Shown here piece after piece: positions 7,818 to 16,082 of a DNA stretch of 64,000 nt. Origin of the DNA: Pseudomonas paralactis (GTDB lineage: Bacteria; Pseudomonadota; Gammaproteobacteria; Pseudomonadales; Pseudomonadaceae); contig NZ_JYLN01000005.1 in assembly GCF_001439735.1 (NCBI RefSeq), positions 450,953 through 514,952 of the forward strand, in the 5' to 3' direction. The first letter of the stretch is position 1. Each line of letters opens with the position of its first letter. The position numbers were made by a program, and so were the translations under genes. Below the pieces are notes generated by a model. It was not told where the DNA came from, searched no databases, and saw only the letters and a program-made list of their open reading frames with translations.

Positions 7818-9431
7818 TCACAACCTAAACCGATCCACCGACTGCGAAAGCTTCCCCGCCAAACTCGACAATTCATCCGTCGTCGAAGCCGTGTCTCCAA
7901 TCACGCGGCTGTTGCTTTGCGACATGCCTGCAATCATCTCCACCTGGTGAGCAATTTCGTTGCTGGCCAGGCTTTGCTCACTGATAGTTCGGGAAATATC
8001 GTTGACCAATTCGGTGGTGCTGAGCGTGGCCTGAAGGATCTCGCGAATGGCGCGTTCGACTTCGGCGGTAACGGCCATGCCCTTGTCCACTTGAGCAACG
8101 CCCTCCTCCATGCTGGTCACCGCTTCCCGAGTGTTTTGCTGGATGCGCCCGACCATGCTGGCGATCTCCTGGGTGGATGCGCTGGTGCGTCCGGCCAGGC
8201 TGCGTACTTCATCGGCGACGACTGCAAAGCCGCGCCCCTGCTCCCCGGCGCGGGCGGCTTCGATGGCGGCGTTCAGGGCCAGCAGGTTGGTCTGGTCGGC
8301 GATGCCTTTGATCACTTGAATAATGCTGTAGATAGCCTCGGACTCTTTGTCCAGGGTGCGGATAACCTGGGCCGATTGCTGCGCTGAACGGGCAATGCCG
8401 TCCATGTCGCTGACCACTTGGTGAATGACGCGGCCGCCATCCTTGGCCAGGGTTTCAGCCTGGTTGGCCATGTCGAGGGCACGTTGGGCATGGCGGGTGA
8501 TTTCTTCGATGCTGGCGGTCATTTCGCTGGCGGCGGCGGCCATGGTGCTGGCGGCGGCGCTTTGCTGTTGGCTGCTGCCTGCGACTTCATGGCAACCCTG
8601 GCTCAGTTGTTCGCTCATGCCATTGACGCCATGGGCGTTGCTGCGAACCACTTCGATCATGCCGCGCAAATCCCGCTGCATGGTGGCCAGGCTGCGAATC
8701 AGCGCACTGGCTTCGTCGTGATTTTTCGGCTCAATGATGGGTTCGCTCAAGTTGCCATGGGCGATGCTGTCGGCAATGTGGCTGGCGGTACGCAGCGGGC
8801 CCATGATGCTCAGAATGACCCAGCGCCCTTGTGCCAGCAGCAGTAACAGGCTGGCGATCAGCACCACGGCCAGGGTCCAGTTGGCTTGGCTGATGGTTTG
8901 CCGGGTACCGATGCTGGTCAGCTGGGTGTTGTTTTCGATCAGTTCACTCAAGGCCGCCATTTGATCTTCCAACCGACTGAAGGCGGCATTGAAGGTCTCC
9001 AGCTCGCCACGGGCGGCTTCGGGGTTGTCCAGGGCCAGCGCGACAATGCGCTCGCCGGCGCTGATGTAGGTATCCAGGCTGGGCTTGATGTTTTCCAGGC
9101 TCGTCTTGATTGCATCGTCCAACGGCTGCTTGAAGTTGTCGGCCAGCACCTGGCGAAAGTGCTCGGCATGTTCCTTGAGCGAGCTGTTGACTTCGGTCGG
9201 TGTACTGGTGCTTTTGCCCAGCCCCACCAACATGGCCGCCAGCACATCGGCACGCAGGGCGTCGTGCATCATGTCGGCTTCCATGTGATTGCGCAGTACG
9301 GTCATGCTGACGTCATTGTCCTGTACCGCATCGCCCATCCGGGTATTTCCCAAATAGCTGGCCAGGCTCATGATCAAGGCGGTGAGCAACCCGGTCCCAA
9401 TCAACAGCATCAAGCGCAATTTGATCGTCAT
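7818..9431 (-). CDS. methyl-accepting chemotaxis protein
   Basis: I take the ATG at 9431 (MTIKLRLMLLIG); the frame extends 16 codons upstream without family support. The 537-residue receptor has TM1 at about 6-26, a periplasmic four-helix-bundle-type sensor to about residue 183, TM2 at about 184-206 (TLAVVLIASLLLLLA), a HAMP domain and then the long cytoplasmic coiled coil. The hairpin tip shows the universal MCP signature IKGIADQTNLLALNAAIEAARAGEQGRGFAVVADEVR split over residues ~375-415. It ends DRFRL with no CheR-docking pentapeptide. Such orphan receptors are numerous in Pseudomonas and feed the main Che cluster elsewhere. The ligand cannot be inferred. Confidence 0.93.
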   Translation of the reverse strand: MTIKLRLMLLIGTGLLTALIMSLASYLGNTRMGDAVQDNDVSMTVLRNHMEADMMHDALRADVLAAMLVGLGKSTSTPTEVNSSLKEHAEHFRQVLADNFKQPLDDAIKTSLENIKPSLDTYISAGERIVALALDNPEAARGELETFNAAFSRLEDQMAALSELIENNTQLTSIGTRQTISQANWTLAVVLIASLLLLLAQGRWVILSIMGPLRTASHIADSIAHGNLSEPIIEPKNHDEASALIRSLATMQRDLRGMIEVVRSNAHGVNGMSEQLSQGCHEVAGSSQQQSAAASTMAAAASEMTASIEEITRHAQRALDMANQAETLAKDGGRVIHQVVSDMDGIARSAQQSAQVIRTLDKESEAIYSIIQVIKGIADQTNLLALNAAIEAARAGEQGRGFAVVADEVRSLAGRTSASTQEIASMVGRIQQNTREAVTSMEEGVAQVDKGMAVTAEVERAIREILQATLSTTELVNDISRTISEQSLASNEIAHQVEMIAGMSQSNSRVIGDTASTTDELSSLAGKLSQSVDRFRL

Positions 9432-9589
9432 GCTGGTATCCCCGTGCCAGGACCGTCGGTTGGGAACCCAACCGTTCAAGTGTCACTGTTAGCTGTATCG
9501 GCAACAACTGCTTGTTAGTGAAGCCTAAGTTTGCGGATCTGCGCGTTTCACTTAAGCTGGCCGTCCTTTGCTCCAGCCGGACCTGCACA

Positions 9590-10801
9590 ATGTCTCGAAG
9601 TATTGCCCATCTCGCCCTGCTGCTGGGCCTGATCACCGCCGTCGGCCCGTTTGCCATCGACATCTACCTGCCTGCGCTGCCAACCCTGGGGTCAAGCCTT
9701 GGGGCCTCACCGGCGGCGGTGCAGATGAGCCTTACCGTGTTCTTCATGATCATTGGTGTGTGCCAGTTGTTCTACGGGCCGATCAGCGATGTGTTCGGGC
9801 GCAAACTGCCGATTTATGCGGGCTTGGTGATATTTACCATTGGCAGCATCGGCTGCGCGTTGGCGCCGACCATCGAAGTATTGATCGGTTTTCGCGCCAT
9901 ACAGGCATTCGGTGCCTGTGCGGGGATGGTGATCCCGCGGGCGATCGTGCGGGACCTGTACACCGGCCATGAAGCGGCGCGTCTGATGGCTTTGCTGATG
10001 CTGGTGATGAGTGTTTCGCCGATCCTTGCGCCGCTGGCCGGCAGCCTGGTGATATCGATCTGGAGTTGGCGCGAAGTATTTGCTGTGCTGGCGGTGGTCG
10101 CTGTGCTTTGCCTGGTGATGACTGTCGTACAACTGCCGGAAACCCACCCGGCCGAACGCCGTTTGGGCAAGACCCTGGGCAATGCGTTCGGCAGTTATGG
10201 CGCGCTGTTGCGTGACCCGGTATTCACCGGCTTATCGGTCGTGTGCGGCTTTGGCCTTGCGACCTTCTTTGTGTTTATCGGCAGTGCGCCCTTCGTGTAC
10301 ATCGAGTATTTCGGCCTGACACCGGCGCAGTTCAGTCTGTGTTTTGCCCTCAACGCCGCCTCGTTTTTCGCCATGAGCCAACTGACTGCACGCTTGAGTG
10401 CGCGTTTTGGCCTTGCGCCGTTGATTCGCTGGTCGGTGGTGGGTGTGGCAGCGGTCATGGCCCTGTTGGCGGCCACCACATTCTGGGGTGATAGCTTGCC
10501 CTTGATGATGAGTTTGCTGTTTATCGGGTTCGGTTTTCTCGGCCTGTTGCTGCCGGCTGCGGGTGTATTGTCGCTGGAAGACCATGGCGCCGTGGCAGGT
10601 TCTGCGTCTGCATTGCTTGGCGCGATCCAGATGGTGACCGCGGCCGTTTCAATGACCCTGGTAGGCGTGTTCGCCGACCATACGCCCGCGCCGATGTTGA
10701 TCGGCATTGCGCTGTGCGCGCTTGCCGCAATGCTCACCACGCTGTGGACCTTGCGCCGCTTGCCGGCGCACCTGGCCTCAAGCGCCCCGCCCTCCTCCTG
10801 A
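9590..10801 (+). CDS. Bcr/CflA-family drug-resistance MFS transporter
   Basis: The family start is MSRSIAHLALLLGLI at 9590; an upstream in-frame ATG at 9512 would add 26 residues not found in the family. The 403-residue protein shows 12 hydrophobic segments. Family hallmarks are TAVGPFAIDIYLPALPTLG in TM1, YGPISDVFGRKLPIYAG (MFS motif A) after TM2 and GACAGMVIPRAIVRDLY in TM4. It should be a proton-driven exporter of small toxic compounds (bicyclomycin, chloramphenicol and sulfonamides are known substrates in the family). It is divergent from the chemoreceptor, with about 160 bp between starts. Confidence 0.9.
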   Translation: MSRSIAHLALLLGLITAVGPFAIDIYLPALPTLGSSLGASPAAVQMSLTVFFMIIGVCQLFYGPISDVFGRKLPIYAGLVIFTIGSIGCALAPTIEVLIGFRAIQAFGACAGMVIPRAIVRDLYTGHEAARLMALLMLVMSVSPILAPLAGSLVISIWSWREVFAVLAVVAVLCLVMTVVQLPETHPAERRLGKTLGNAFGSYGALLRDPVFTGLSVVCGFGLATFFVFIGSAPFVYIEYFGLTPAQFSLCFALNAASFFAMSQLTARLSARFGLAPLIRWSVVGVAAVMALLAATTFWGDSLPLMMSLLFIGFGFLGLLLPAAGVLSLEDHGAVAGSASALLGAIQMVTAAVSMTLVGVFADHTPAPMLIGIALCALAAMLTTLWTLRRLPAHLASSAPPSS

Positions 10802-10814
10802 GCCTCGCCTACAG

Positions 10815-11762
10815 CTACAGATCAAAGCGGTCCACCGCCCGCCGCCGCTCATTGTCGTCGCGTACGTCATAGCTGGCGGTGGTCTGGATATTGGTGTGAT
10901 GCGCCAGTTTCTGGGCGATCGACAAATCATGTTCTTCGATCACCCGGGTGATGAATGAACGGCGAAAATCATGGGGCATGATCTTCACGCCCACCTGATC
11001 GCCGCGCTGCCGAGCAATGTAATAAATCGCATGTTTGGTAATGCGTTCGCGGGTGATGTGGCTGCCGCGGCGTATACGATTGAACAAAAACGTGTCGTCC
11101 TGCTCGCCTTCCTTGAGTTGTTCGCGACGAAACTCAAGCCACGCCCGCAGCTTGGCGAACGCCCAGTCCGGCGCGTACTTGATCAGCTCCTTGTTGCCCT
11201 TGCCGATCACCCGCAAGCTGCGTTCGTCAAAGTTGATCTGCGCCAGGTCCAGGTTGACCGATTCCGACTTGCGCATCCCTGAGCCATACAACAAGCCGAT
11301 CACTGCCGCATCCCGCAGCCCCTGGGGTCGAGGGTCGGCGGCGCATACATCGAGCATCTCGCGGATCAGTGTACGACGCAGGTTGCGGCCCTGCCCCAGA
11401 CGCGTACCGGCTGCGGCCTTCACCGAGCGCATCTTCAACAGGTGATCCTGGCTGATCAAGCTCATGCGCCACGCTTCATTCATCACCCCGCGTACTGCAT
11501 TCACATACAGCGATGAGGTATTCGGCGCGTAGCCGTCCTCGCGCAAGGCAGCCACCAATGCTATGACGTGGTCGGGTTGCAGCAGGTGCCAGTCAATGTC
11601 TTCGAGGTTGAGGTCTTCGAAACCCAGGCGGTCGGCGGCATCCTGCAGCACGTAGCGCATGGTCAGTTGGCTGGAGGGCGCCAAGCGAGTGAGGTAGAGG
11701 GTCAGCGGGTTGCGGATAGTCTCGGTCAAGGGATCAGCCTTTGGATTAAATACATCAATCAA
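10815..11762 (-). CDS. tyrosine recombinase / phage-type integrase
   Basis: The 315-residue protein has an N-terminal SAM-like core-binding domain and a C-terminal catalytic domain with the full set of active-site residues: Arg in GSGMRKSE, Lys in GKGNKE, His and Arg in HDFRR, the second His in KLAHHT and the nucleophile Tyr in TTASYDVRDD. The start appears to be TTG at 11762; no in-frame ATG exists between there and the upstream stop at 11784-11786. No phage or transposon genes surround it, so it may be a stand-alone chromosomal recombinase, a type that Pseudomonas genomes often carry. It is not XerC or XerD as far as the sequence shows. Its start codon lies inside a long inverted repeat. 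Confidence 0.88.
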   Translation of the reverse strand: MIDVFNPKADPLTETIRNPLTLYLTRLAPSSQLTMRYVLQDAADRLGFEDLNLEDIDWHLLQPDHVIALVAALREDGYAPNTSSLYVNAVRGVMNEAWRMSLISQDHLLKMRSVKAAAGTRLGQGRNLRRTLIREMLDVCAADPRPQGLRDAAVIGLLYGSGMRKSESVNLDLAQINFDERSLRVIGKGNKELIKYAPDWAFAKLRAWLEFRREQLKEGEQDDTFLFNRIRRGSHITRERITKHAIYYIARQRGDQVGVKIMPHDFRRSFITRVIEEHDLSIAQKLAHHTNIQTTASYDVRDDNERRRAVDRFDL

Positions 11763-11786
11763 CTCATTGATTAATCGATGTATTTA
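11747..11786. repeat. nested inverted repeat over the integrase start (operator or recombination site)
   Basis: Outer arms TAAATACATC (11747-11756) and GATGTATTTA (11777-11786) are perfect inverted repeats. Inner arms AATCA (11757-11761) and TGATT (11768-11772) flank a 6-bp centre, ACTCAT; four extra bases, AATC, break the right side. The TTG start (11762) is within it. Arms of about this length around a 6-bp spacer are typical of tyrosine recombinase core sites, but autoregulation is equally possible. Confidence 0.5.
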
Positions 11787-11835
11787 GTGGGTTGGCGAAG
11801 GCTGAGTCTAACCCAGTAGCGGCCATGGTACAAAA

Positions 11836-12648
11836 TCACGGCGCCGATTCGACGTCCTCCGCGGCTTCCTGGGGTTGGGCCAGGGATTGGCTCCAGTCGG
11901 CGTCCTGTTTCTGCATCAGCGCGAACCAATGCCGGCGCATGAAGACGAGGTAGTCGCCCGGGGCCTTGGCAAAGTCCTTCTCGTCGCCATAGCAGCCCGG
12001 CAGTGGCAACTCAGTGCCCTGCTCCTTGTACTGGCTGACCAACTTCTGCTGGGCCTCGACGCTGCAATCGGTGGGCAACGGCATGCCGCGCAGGGCACCG
12101 GCATCTTCGTCCCACCAACTGGCGCCGACGCGGTCGAGACCACGCAGGCGATACTTGCCGGATTTGCCGACACGCATGATCAGCTTGAACTCATTGGGGC
12201 TCACGTCGCTGGTACAGGTGCGCGAATAACCGACCGTGACCTGGCTATTGCCGTCGCGCAGCAGGTCGGTGACTTTGGTGGCCGCCTGATCAAAGCGCAG
12301 GCTGGCGTCGAACTCGCAGTGTTGCACGTCGTCGTGCAGCATCCACACACGCTTGGGATGATCGCCCGTCAGCAGATACTGCGCAGCGTAGACAAACGCC
12401 GACTGGGTGCCATCGTCCTCCCGCTCGCTGACCTGCTCGGCGAGTACCAGCAGGTTCTTGCCCTGACGGTCATCCCACGTATAGGCGGCGACTTGCTTGC
12501 CCGGCACCTCCACACCTTCCGGCACCTGATCGATATGGGTCAGCGCGACGCCATCATCGGCATGCACACAAGTGACACAGGCCATTGTCATCAATAATCC
12601 CATCAGCGCAGGCCGCAACTGGCTGCGCAAAAGCTGCACGCTATTCAT
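11836..12648 (-). CDS. exported protein of unknown function
   Basis: The 270-residue protein begins with a signal peptide (LRPALMGLLMTMACVTCVHA, cut likely after A31) and is otherwise soluble, so it should be periplasmic. Four cysteines in the mature part (in QHCEFD, SRTCTSD, PTDCSVE and LPGCYGD) could form two disulfides. The segment AAYTWDDRQGKNLLVLAEQVSERED resembles the small exported family annotated as M949_RS01915-type surface polysaccharide proteins, which I mention only as a possibility. The gene is divergent from the arn operon with 411 bp between starts, so it might share stimuli with lipid A modification. The C-terminal tail is rich in Gln, Glu and Ala and probably disordered. Confidence 0.7.
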   Translation of the reverse strand: MNSVQLLRSQLRPALMGLLMTMACVTCVHADDGVALTHIDQVPEGVEVPGKQVAAYTWDDRQGKNLLVLAEQVSEREDDGTQSAFVYAAQYLLTGDHPKRVWMLHDDVQHCEFDASLRFDQAATKVTDLLRDGNSQVTVGYSRTCTSDVSPNEFKLIMRVGKSGKYRLRGLDRVGASWWDEDAGALRGMPLPTDCSVEAQQKLVSQYKEQGTELPLPGCYGDEKDFAKAPGDYLVFMRRHWFALMQKQDADWSQSLAQPQEAAEDVESAP

Positions 12649-13059
12649 CCGATAACCCTGGCAAGAGATGGCTTACTTTACCGGCACTTGGGCGCCATTG
12701 CAGAGAAGTTTGTTCAATCACAGGCATTGGCCCAGCGAGCGCGCCCGGATTGAACCAAACAGCACGCATCGCGTTCCCATTTGCCCGTCTGGTCTGCACA
12801 TGTAACGCCTTGATTACTTAGCTGAACCCTAGCTGTCTGCCTGTCAAATAAACGAGTTTTTCATCCGCCTTTCATATTCGTTGCACACATTTGCGCTTAA
12901 CCTTGTCAGCAGTTCTTCAGAGCAATCCGTGGATTATCGACTAACCTATTGAAAACGCGTCAACTTTAGCGCCGTTTTGTAATCTGCGGCCTGTAGTTTC
13001 GTCCAATAATTGCTGCTGTTTTCACGCTTGAAGTTGCTTTAGCCCGAGGTCATGAATCT
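12649..13059. promoter_or_regulatory. divergent control region upstream of arnC, with a TTTCAT direct repeat
   Basis: This 411-bp gap holds no credible gene and no remnant of arnB. TTTCAT occurs at 12859-12864 and 12870-12875 with a 5-bp spacer. The 11-bp period is the architecture bound by OmpR/PhoB-type regulators such as PhoP and PmrA, which are known to control arn operons. The exact half-site differs from the enterobacterial PmrA box, so the regulator is inferred. GAGG at 13046-13049 is the arnC ribosome binding site. Confidence 0.45.
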
Positions 13060-14094
13060 TTGAAACCCTACCCTATTCATTGTGTGTCGATCGTCATCCC
13101 GGTCTACAACGAACAAGAGAGCCTGCCTGAGCTGCTGCGTCGTACCACGGCAGCCTGCAAGCAACTGGCCTACGAATACGAAATCATCCTGGTGGATGAC
13201 GGTAGCCGCGACAATTCAGCCCAACTGCTCGAAGACGCCGCTGCTGAAGAAGGCAGCCATGTCGTCGCGGTGATCCTCAACCGTAACTACGGCCAGCACG
13301 CCGCGATCATGGCCGGCTTCGAACAGTGCCGTGGCGAAGTCGTCATTACCCTCGATGCCGACCTGCAGAACCCGCCGGAAGAAATCCCGCGCCTGGTGGA
13401 GCAAGCTGCCCTGGGCTACGACGTAGTCGCCACCGTGCGTAACAACCGCCAGGACTCGGCGTTCCGCCGCTGGCCGTCGCGTTTGATCAACCTGGCCGTG
13501 CAGCGCTCCACCGGCGTGGCCATGACCGACTATGGCTGCATGTTGCGCGCCTACCGCCGCACCATCGTTGATGCCATGCTCGCCTGCCGGGAACGCAGCA
13601 CCTTTATCCCGATTCTGGCCAACGGCTTTGCCCGCCACACAACCGAAATCCTCGTGCACCACGCCGAGCGTGAGCACGGCGAGTCCAAATACAGCGCCAT
13701 GCGCCTGATCAGCCTGATGTTCGACCTGCTGACCTGCATGACCACCACGCCCTTGCGCCTGCTGTCCATCGTTGGTTTCAGTCTGGCGGCCCTGGGCGTG
13801 CTGTTCGCTTTTGCTCTGATCGTCATGCGCCTGGCCTTCGGCGCCGATTGGGCGGGCGACGGTCTGTTTGTGCTGTTCGCGGTGCTGTTCGTATTTACCG
13901 GCGGCCAATTCATCGGCATGGGCCTGTTGGGCGAATACCTGGGCCGCATGTACAGCGATGTACGCGCCCGCCCACGCTTCTTTATTGAAAAAGTGCTGCG
14001 CAACCAGCCGGCAGCACCGACTCCAGTCGTCGTCGTTGACGGCCTGGTGTCTTCCCATACTTCTACTTCTCCTTCCGATCAGGTTCAGTCATGA
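13060..14094 (+). CDS. arnC: undecaprenyl-phosphate 4-deoxy-4-formamido-L-arabinose transferase
   Basis: The 344-residue GT2-family protein matches Pseudomonas ArnC from its first residues (MKPYPI, then VSIVIPVYNEQESLPELLRR). It has the GT-A signatures VDDGSRDNS and LDADLQNPPEE, then two C-terminal membrane helices and the family tail GMGLLGEYLGRMYSDVRARPRFFIE. It transfers formylated aminoarabinose from UDP to undecaprenyl phosphate on the inner face of the membrane. The start codon is TTG at 13060: GAGG at 13046-13049 is 10 bases upstream. An ATG at 13052 is too close to it and opens only the three-codon frame Met-Asn-Leu-stop, which runs across the TTG. It is the first gene of the operon here because arnB is missing, and it overlaps arnA by 4 bp. 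Confidence 0.95.
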   Translation: MKPYPIHCVSIVIPVYNEQESLPELLRRTTAACKQLAYEYEIILVDDGSRDNSAQLLEDAAAEEGSHVVAVILNRNYGQHAAIMAGFEQCRGEVVITLDADLQNPPEEIPRLVEQAALGYDVVATVRNNRQDSAFRRWPSRLINLAVQRSTGVAMTDYGCMLRAYRRTIVDAMLACRERSTFIPILANGFARHTTEILVHHAEREHGESKYSAMRLISLMFDLLTCMTTTPLRLLSIVGFSLAALGVLFAFALIVMRLAFGADWAGDGLFVLFAVLFVFTGGQFIGMGLLGEYLGRMYSDVRARPRFFIEKVLRNQPAAPTPVVVVDGLVSSHTSTSPSDQVQS

Positions 14095-16082
14095 GTTCAA
14101 AAGCTGTTGTCTTCGCTTACCACGATATCGGCTGTGCAGGCATTGAAGCCTTGCTCGACGCGGGTTACGAAATTGCTGCGGTATTCACCCATGCCGATGA
14201 CCCCAAGGAAAACAATTTCTACGGCTCCGTCGCCCAGCTTTGCGCACGCAATGGCATCCCGGTACACGCCCCGGAAGACGCCAACCATCCGCTGTGGATC
14301 GAGCGCATCGCCAAGCTGAACCCGGAATACATCTTCTCCTTCTACTACCGCAACCTGCTGAGCGAACCGCTGCTGGCCACCGCCCGCAAAGGTGCGTTCA
14401 ACCTGCACGGCTCGTTGCTGCCCAAATACCGTGGTCGCGCCCCGGCCAACTGGGTGCTGGTCAATGGCGAAACCGAAACCGGCGTGACCCTGCACCGCAT
14501 GGTCAAGCGTGCCGATGCCGGCGCCATCCTCGCCCAGCAGAAAGTCAGCATCGACCGCACCGATACCGGCCTGAGCCTGCACGCCAAACTGCGGGATGCG
14601 GCCGCAACCCTGCTGCGCGATGCGCTGCCACAGCTAGCCCAGGGCAAGCTGACTGAAACCGCTCAGGACGAAGGCCAGGCCACTTACTTCGGCCGCCGCA
14701 CCGCCGCCGATGGCAAGCTGGACTGGAAGCGGCCCGCCGAGCAGCTGTTCAACCTGGTTCGCGCCGTCACTCAGCCTTACCCGGGCGCCTTCTGCGCCGT
14801 CGGCGAGCATAAGCTCATCGTATGGCAAGCCGAAGTGCTCAAGGGCAATGAAGGTTTGGCGCCAGGTCGCGTAATCAGCGTCAACCCGCTGCGTATTGCC
14901 TGCGGTGAAGATTCCCTGGTGATCAAGTTTGGCCAGCGTAACGAAAACGGCCTGTACCTGGCCGGCCCGGCTTTAGCCGATGAACTGGGCCTGGTGGATG
15001 GCTCGGTACTGCGCGGCGCCGAGTCTGGCCGCAAGCCACGCCGTACCCGCGTGCTGATCCTGGGTGTGAATGGCTTTATCGGCAATCACCTGTCCGAGCG
15101 CCTGCTGCGTGACGACCGTTACGAGATCTACGGCCTGGATATTGGCTCCGACGCCATCGAGCGCCTGCGCAGCCACCCCAACTTCCATTACGTGGAAGGC
15201 GATATCAGCATTCACTCGGAGTGGATCGAGTACCACATCAAGAAATGCGATGTGGTTCTGCCATTGGTAGCGATCGCCACGCCAATCGAGTACACCCGCA
15301 ACCCGCTGCGGGTATTCGAGCTGGACTTCGAAGAAAACCTCAAGCTGGTGCGCTACTGCGTCAAGTACAACAAACGCGTGATCTTCCCCTCGACCTCCGA
15401 AGTCTATGGCATGTGCCAGGACCAGTATTTCGACGAAGACACCTCCAACCTGGTGGTCGGCCCGGTCAACAAGCAGCGCTGGATCTACTCGGTGTCCAAG
15501 CAGTTGCTCGACCGCGTAATCTGGGCCTACGGCGACAAGGGCCTGAATTTCACCCTGTTCCGCCCGTTCAACTGGATGGGCCCGCGCCTGGACCGCCTGG
15601 ACTCGGCACGTATCGGCAGCTCCCGCGCCATTACCCAATTGATCCTCAACCTGGTGGAAGGTACGCCGATCCGCCTGTTTGACGGTGGTGAGCAGAAGCG
15701 CTGCTTCACCGACATTGCCGACGGCATCGAAGCTCTGGCGCGCATCATTGATAACGACAACGATGTCTGCAACGGCCAGATCATCAACATCGGCAACCCG
15801 GAAAACGAAGCAAGCATCCGTCAGTTGGGCGAAGAGCTGCTGCGCCAGTTCGAGGCTCACCCGCTGCGCCACAACTTCCCACCGTTCGCAGGTTTCCGCG
15901 ACGTAGAAAGCAAGGCGTTCTACGGTACCGGTTACCAGGACGTGGCCCACCGCAAGCCAAGCATCGAAAACGCCAAGCGCCTGCTGAACTGGGAGCCGAG
16001 CGTGCAGATGAGCGAAACCATCGGCAACACCCTGGATTTCTTCCTGCGTGAAGCCATGCTTGAAATTGCGGATAAAAAGTAA
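14091..16082 (+). CDS. arnA: bifunctional UDP-glucuronate decarboxylase / UDP-Ara4N formyltransferase
   Basis: The 663 residues make the standard two-domain ArnA. The N-terminal formyltransferase (1 to ~305) carries the NLHGSLLPKYRGRAP motif with the catalytic His and formyl-THF site. The C-terminal SDR-type oxidative decarboxylase (~315-663) has the NAD site GVNGFIGNHLSERLL and the YSVSK catalytic pair. It converts UDP-glucuronate to UDP-4-keto-arabinose and, after transamination by ArnB, formylates UDP-Ara4N. The ATGA overlap with arnC and TAATG junction with arnD show tight coupling. The transamination between its two reactions has no enzyme in this window. Confidence 0.97.
   Translation: MSSKAVVFAYHDIGCAGIEALLDAGYEIAAVFTHADDPKENNFYGSVAQLCARNGIPVHAPEDANHPLWIERIAKLNPEYIFSFYYRNLLSEPLLATARKGAFNLHGSLLPKYRGRAPANWVLVNGETETGVTLHRMVKRADAGAILAQQKVSIDRTDTGLSLHAKLRDAAATLLRDALPQLAQGKLTETAQDEGQATYFGRRTAADGKLDWKRPAEQLFNLVRAVTQPYPGAFCAVGEHKLIVWQAEVLKGNEGLAPGRVISVNPLRIACGEDSLVIKFGQRNENGLYLAGPALADELGLVDGSVLRGAESGRKPRRTRVLILGVNGFIGNHLSERLLRDDRYEIYGLDIGSDAIERLRSHPNFHYVEGDISIHSEWIEYHIKKCDVVLPLVAIATPIEYTRNPLRVFELDFEENLKLVRYCVKYNKRVIFPSTSEVYGMCQDQYFDEDTSNLVVGPVNKQRWIYSVSKQLLDRVIWAYGDKGLNFTLFRPFNWMGPRLDRLDSARIGSSRAITQLILNLVEGTPIRLFDGGEQKRCFTDIADGIEALARIIDNDNDVCNGQIINIGNPENEASIRQLGEELLRQFEAHPLRHNFPPFAGFRDVESKAFYGTGYQDVAHRKPSIENAKRLLNWEPSVQMSETIGNTLDFFLREAMLEIADKK

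Noticed and set aside
10815..11762. Tyrosine recombinase 4 kb from dif as XerC or XerD
   Set aside because: It has the general catalytic residues, but the motif context and an N-terminal part starting MIDVFNPKADPLTE do not match XerC/XerD as I know them. Those genes also normally lie near dapF or in other fixed contexts.
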